52,793 nucleotides of DNA from Pectinatus cerevisiiphilus (GTDB taxonomy: Bacteria; Bacillota; Negativicutes; Selenomonadales; Selenomonadaceae), in assembly GCF_004341685.1 (NCBI RefSeq), contig NZ_SMAA01000016.1:1-52793 (forward strand). The letters are read 5' to 3'. Shown in pieces: positions 49,686 to 52,793 of this stretch. The notes under the pieces are model-generated. The model did no database searches. It saw only the letters and a program-made list of their open reading frames with translations, and was not told the DNA's origin. The position numbers were made by a program, and so were the translations under genes. Position 1 is the stretch's first letter. Every line of letters starts with the position of its first letter.

Positions 49686-50756
49686 ATGATAGAGAGAAAG
49701 CTCACACGACAAATTCATATAGGAAATGTAAAGATCGGCGGAGGCGCTCCTGTTTCTGTTCAATCTATGACCAACACCAAGACCACTGATACGGCTGCGA
49801 CCATTGCCCAGATAAAGGCATTGGCCGCAGCTGGTTGTGATATTGTGCGCATGGCTGTGCCGGATAAAGAAGCCGCCGAAAATATAAGTAATATAAAAGA
49901 ACGCACGGATGTACCGCTTGTCGCTGATATACATTTTGATTATCGTTTGGCTCTGATTGCCATAGAACGTGGGATTGATGCCTTACGCATAAATCCAGGG
50001 AATATAGGTGATAAGGAACGTGTCCAAAAGGTAGTAACAGCGGCTAAAAAAAGAGATATTCCTATTCGTATAGGGGTAAATGCCGGCTCACTTGACAAAA
50101 AAATACTCCAAAAGTATGGGCGTGTTACTGCACAGGCAATGGTGGATAGTGCGATGGAACACGTACGGATTTTGGAAGATATGGATTTCCATGATATTAA
50201 AATATCACTTAAAGCGCATGATGTGCCATTGACTATTGATGCATACAGGCTGATGAGCAGGACTGTGAACTATCCGCTTCATTTAGGAATAACTGAAGCA
50301 GGGACTGTTAATACAGGCGTGATAAAATCAGCAGTAGGCATAGGTACTTTATTAGCAGAAGGCATAGGGGATACTTTTCGGATATCGTTGACGGGAGATC
50401 CTGTCAACGAGGTAAAAACAGCCAATGAAATACTAAAGGCTTTGGGACTTAGGGAATATGGGCCTACTTTGGTTTCGTGCCCTACCTGCGGCCGCTGCAA
50501 TATAAATTTAGCTGGTATTGCTGAACGGGTCGAGCAAAAATTGGCCTCTGTTGCGGTACCGATAAAAGTGGCTGTTATGGGCTGTGTTGTCAATGGTCCT
50601 GGTGAAGCTAAGGATGCTGATCTCGGTATTGCTGGCGGCAAAGGAGAAGGATTGCTTTTTTGTAAGGGAAAGATAATAAGGAAAGTACCAGAAAATGATC
50701 TGGTACGGGAATTATTTAAGGAAATAGATAAAATAGCAGCATATAATAATAGATAA
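49686..50756 (+). CDS. ispG: 4-hydroxy-3-methylbut-2-en-1-yl diphosphate synthase (flavodoxin/ferredoxin)
   Basis: A 356-residue [4Fe-4S] enzyme of the MEP pathway (next-to-last step). It has [19 protein letters not shown] at the N-terminus, [21 protein letters not shown] and the C-terminal cluster ligands in VSCPTCGRC and [11 protein letters not shown]. Length fits the bacterial short form. It follows rseP by 35 bases. Confidence 0.98.
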   Translation: MIERKLTRQIHIGNVKIGGGAPVSVQSMTNTKTTDTAATIAQIKALAAAGCDIVRMAVPDKEAAENISNIKERTDVPLVADIHFDYRLALIAIERGIDALRINPGNIGDKERVQKVVTAAKKRDIPIRIGVNAGSLDKKILQKYGRVTAQAMVDSAMEHVRILEDMDFHDIKISLKAHDVPLTIDAYRLMSRTVNYPLHLGITEAGTVNTGVIKSAVGIGTLLAEGIGDTFRISLTGDPVNEVKTANEILKALGLREYGPTLVSCPTCGRCNINLAGIAERVEQKLASVAVPIKVAVMGCVVNGPGEAKDADLGIAGGKGEGLLFCKGKIIRKVPENDLVRELFKEIDKIAAYNNR

Positions 50757-50770
50757 GAGGAGTTTTGCAA

Positions 50771-52477
50771 TTGCGCGCGTCTAAACTTTATGCACCTACA
50801 TTGAGAGAAGTTCCGGCAGAAGCCGAAATTCCGAGTCATCAGCTTATGCTTAGAGCTGGTTTTATAAGAAAAGCAGCAGGTGGAGTATATACATATTTAC
50901 CGTTGGCATGGAGAACTTTACGTAAGATTGAGCAGATCATACGTGAAGAAATGGATGCGGCGGGTGGACAGGAAATAGCTATGCCTATCATGCAGCCTTC
51001 CGAGCTTTGGAAAGAATCGGGACGCTGGGAAGTATTTGGCGAAGAAATGTTTAAGCTAAAAGACAGGCATGGCCGGGAATTTTGTTTGGGCCCTACACAT
51101 GAAGAAATAATAACAGATTTAGTACGCAATGAAGTTCGTTCTTATAAGCAATTACCATTGCTGCTTTATCAAATCCAGAATAAATATCGTGATGAAATAC
51201 GTCCTCGTTTCGGTCTTATGCGCGGACGGGAATTCATTATGAAAGATCTGTATTCTTTTGATAAAGATGAAGCGGGACTCGATATCTCATATAAAAAAAT
51301 GTATGACGCATACACTAAGATATTTTCCAGATGTGGTTTGGTCTTTCGTCCGGTGGAAGCCGACAGTGGAGCTATCGGCGGCAGCAATACCCATGAATTT
51401 ACAGCTTTGGCGCAGACCGGTGAATCAGAAATCGCTGTATGCACAAAATGTGATTATGCGGCTAATGTAGAAAAAGCCGAATCGACTGTACTTTATCCGG
51501 AAGATGAAACTGAACTGCCTTTGGAAAAAAAGGCTACCCCAAATACAAAAACGATTGAAACTGTTATTGAATATTTGCAACTGCCTATTGAAAAAAGTAT
51601 TAAGGCAGTGGCCTTCCAAGATGAAAAAGACAAGCTTATTTGTGTTTTTGTCAGAGGCGACCACGAAGTGAATGAAGTGAAGGTACAAAATGCTGTAGGG
51701 GCGATCAGCTTGCGTATGGCTGATAAAGAAGCTATCTTGGCAGCTGGTGGTGTGCCCGGTTTTATGAGCCCAATTGGACTACGCAAGGGAACCGTGGTTA
51801 TTGTTGATGCAACCGTCATGGAAATGAAAAATGCCTGTTGCGGAGCGAACGAAGTAGATATGCATTATATAAATGCAAACCCTAAGCGTGATTTTGGTGA
51901 AGTGCTGGTTAAGGATGTACGCCTTATGCAAAAGGGAGATGCTTGTCCGCACTGTGGAGCACCTGTGCAGATAACACGCGGTATAGAAATAGGGCAGGTG
52001 TTTAAACTGGGCATAAAATACTCCAGTGCCCTGCGGGCCACTTTCTTGGATGAAAATGGTCGGGAAAAACCATTAATAATGGGATGTTATGGTATCGGTG
52101 TGAGCAGAACTATGGCTGCGGCGATAGAACAATACCACGATGAAAACGGTATAATCTGGCCTAGGGCTATTGCTCCGTATGAAGTGGCATTAGTACCGGT
52201 GAATGCCAAAAATGAAGCACAAATGAAGTTGGCAGAAAAGATTTATGCCGGTTTGCAGCAAGCGGGTATAGAAGTGCTTTTAGACGACAGAAAAGAACGG
52301 GCTGGCGTGAAGTTCAAGGATGCTGATCTCATCGGCTATCCTGTACGTGTGACAATAGGACCGAAGGCTGTAGAAGAAGATAAAATAGAAGTAAAAGTTC
52401 GTAAAACAGGTGAGTTAGTTTATTTTACCGAAGAAAATTACGAAGAAGGCATAAAGGCTTTATTGGCAAAGCTTTGA
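50771..52477 (+). CDS. proS: prolyl-tRNA synthetase, bacterial type with editing domain
   Basis: A 568-residue class II synthetase. Motif 1 region [26 protein letters not shown], motif 2 [29 protein letters not shown], the editing insertion (about 230-400, with [24 protein letters not shown]), and motif 3 [17 protein letters not shown] are present, then a C-terminal anticodon domain. The TTG at 50771 is eight bases after GAGGAG; a TTG at 50765 is too close. It is the last gene of the run before a terminator. Confidence 0.97.
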   Translation: MRASKLYAPTLREVPAEAEIPSHQLMLRAGFIRKAAGGVYTYLPLAWRTLRKIEQIIREEMDAAGGQEIAMPIMQPSELWKESGRWEVFGEEMFKLKDRHGREFCLGPTHEEIITDLVRNEVRSYKQLPLLLYQIQNKYRDEIRPRFGLMRGREFIMKDLYSFDKDEAGLDISYKKMYDAYTKIFSRCGLVFRPVEADSGAIGGSNTHEFTALAQTGESEIAVCTKCDYAANVEKAESTVLYPEDETELPLEKKATPNTKTIETVIEYLQLPIEKSIKAVAFQDEKDKLICVFVRGDHEVNEVKVQNAVGAISLRMADKEAILAAGGVPGFMSPIGLRKGTVVIVDATVMEMKNACCGANEVDMHYINANPKRDFGEVLVKDVRLMQKGDACPHCGAPVQITRGIEIGQVFKLGIKYSSALRATFLDENGREKPLIMGCYGIGVSRTMAAAIEQYHDENGIIWPRAIAPYEVALVPVNAKNEAQMKLAEKIYAGLQQAGIEVLLDDRKERAGVKFKDADLIGYPVRVTIGPKAVEEDKIEVKVRKTGELVYFTEENYEEGIKALLAKL

Positions 52478-52522
52478 TTGACCATAAAAGTTAGAATAAC
52501 TTTGTTAGAAATCTTATATGTA

Positions 52523-52565
52523 AAAACAGCACTGGAGAAAGTGATTTCTTCAGTGCTGTTTTGTA
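52523..52565 (+). terminator. terminator of proS and the upstream cluster
   Basis: AAAACAGCACTG (52523-52534) pairs with CAGTGCTGTTTT (52551-52562). Confidence 0.85.
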
Positions 52566-52629
52566 GTTTTACCCTAATTTAATGACTTGTTAATTATTGG
52601 GAGATATTATTTTTTTTCGGTCGTTTTCT

Positions 52630-52793
52630 GTGAACGTACCCCCGCCTAAAGAGGCGGGAGCTTCCTGATTCTACGAGAACCGCACTGCAATTCCGAGGAA
52701 CTGCGGCGACTTACACTCTCTCCACAGGCGTAGATTTCCGTGCGACCCACGGTATTTTTACGAGTTTCGTCAGGCAGACATTCGCCTGGCTTC
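52630..52793 (-). mobile_element. right end of an IS200/IS605-type element
   Basis: A minus-strand tnpB tail followed by a CCCGCCT/AGGCGGG hairpin (52641-52658) marks the 3' end of the element. The outer boundary is estimated near 52630; the rest lies beyond the window. Confidence 0.62.
52646..52793 (-). CDS. tnpB: TnpB (IS605 OrfB) C-terminal fragment, cut by window edge
   Basis: An open frame enters from the window edge and reads DETRKNTVGRTEIYACGES..., the C-terminal pattern of RNA-guided nucleases of the TnpB family, and ends at TAG 52648-52646. The last 30 residues are basic. The catalytic domains are outside the window, so activity cannot be judged. In this family the guide (omega) RNA usually overlaps the 3' end of the gene and the element end. 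Confidence 0.62.
   Translation of the reverse strand, partial: KPGECLPDETRKNTVGRTEIYACGESVSRRSSSELQCGSRRIRKLPPL

Overview
This 52.8 kb window reads as chromosomal DNA of a diderm Firmicute of the class Negativicutes (Selenomonas/Megamonas/Pectinatus-like). The evidence is a low-GC sequence with Firmicute-type promoters and strong AGGAGG ribosome binding sites, combined with two outer-membrane porins that carry an N-terminal S-layer homology (SLH) domain and end in phenylalanine (OmpM type). The genus is an inference; no database was searched.

Layout. 1-460: the 3' end of a 5S rRNA gene, then tRNA-His, tRNA-Trp, tRNA-Ser and a terminator (the tail of an rrn operon). 0.6-10.6 kb: accessory genes. 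These are a small XRE regulator, a secreted protein, a MarR regulator with two Fe-S redox proteins, a frameshifted DoxX-like gene, a serine hydrolase, the biotin transporter BioY, a zinc-ribbon membrane protein, a DUF6765-like protein, a DJ-1/PfpI protein and a YciI-like protein. 10-13 kb: a scar of decayed mobile DNA (a TetR remnant and IS256-family remnants) around an aldo/keto reductase. At 13.0-13.3 kb lies a compact locus that looks like a type I toxin-antitoxin module: a 27-residue holin-like toxin with two convergent promoters that are inverted copies of each other. A tRNA-Arg follows.

13.6-23.5 kb (minus strand): one continuous twelve-gene urea operon, urtABCDE (urea ABC importer), ureABC (urease) and ureEFGD (nickel insertion). 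It ends just before the tRNA-Arg. Upstream are a hybrid histidine kinase and an AraC-type response regulator on the same strand, and a divergent receiver-histidine kinase. 28.4-36.4 kb: aspartase, a DASS-family dicarboxylate transporter, a GlnK/GlnL (YcbA/YcbB)-like two-component system, and a polar amino-acid ABC importer. Together 13.6-36.4 kb looks like a nitrogen acquisition region: urea to ammonia, aspartate to fumarate plus ammonia, and amino-acid uptake. Three transcription units here (urtA, the hybrid kinase, and the amino-acid binding protein) carry an intrinsic terminator inside the 5' leader, each overlapped by a small hairpin with a hexanucleotide loop of form AAYGRY. This suggests conditional antitermination and is the most interesting unexplained regulatory pattern here.

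36.8-42.1 kb: an MFS exporter and two divergent, closely related SLH porins that share long identical DNA stretches and a similar 5'-leader element. 42.1-52.5 kb: a conserved housekeeping run, rpsB-tsf, pyrH-frr, a small protein plus a ferredoxin, then uppS-cdsA-dxr-rseP-ispG-proS (translation, isoprenoid, phospholipid and envelope functions). The right edge cuts into the 3' end of an IS200/IS605-type tnpB gene.

Starts were chosen by ribosome binding site position and often differ from the longest open frame. Functions are from recognisable sequence motifs only; no alignment, structure prediction or expression data were available.
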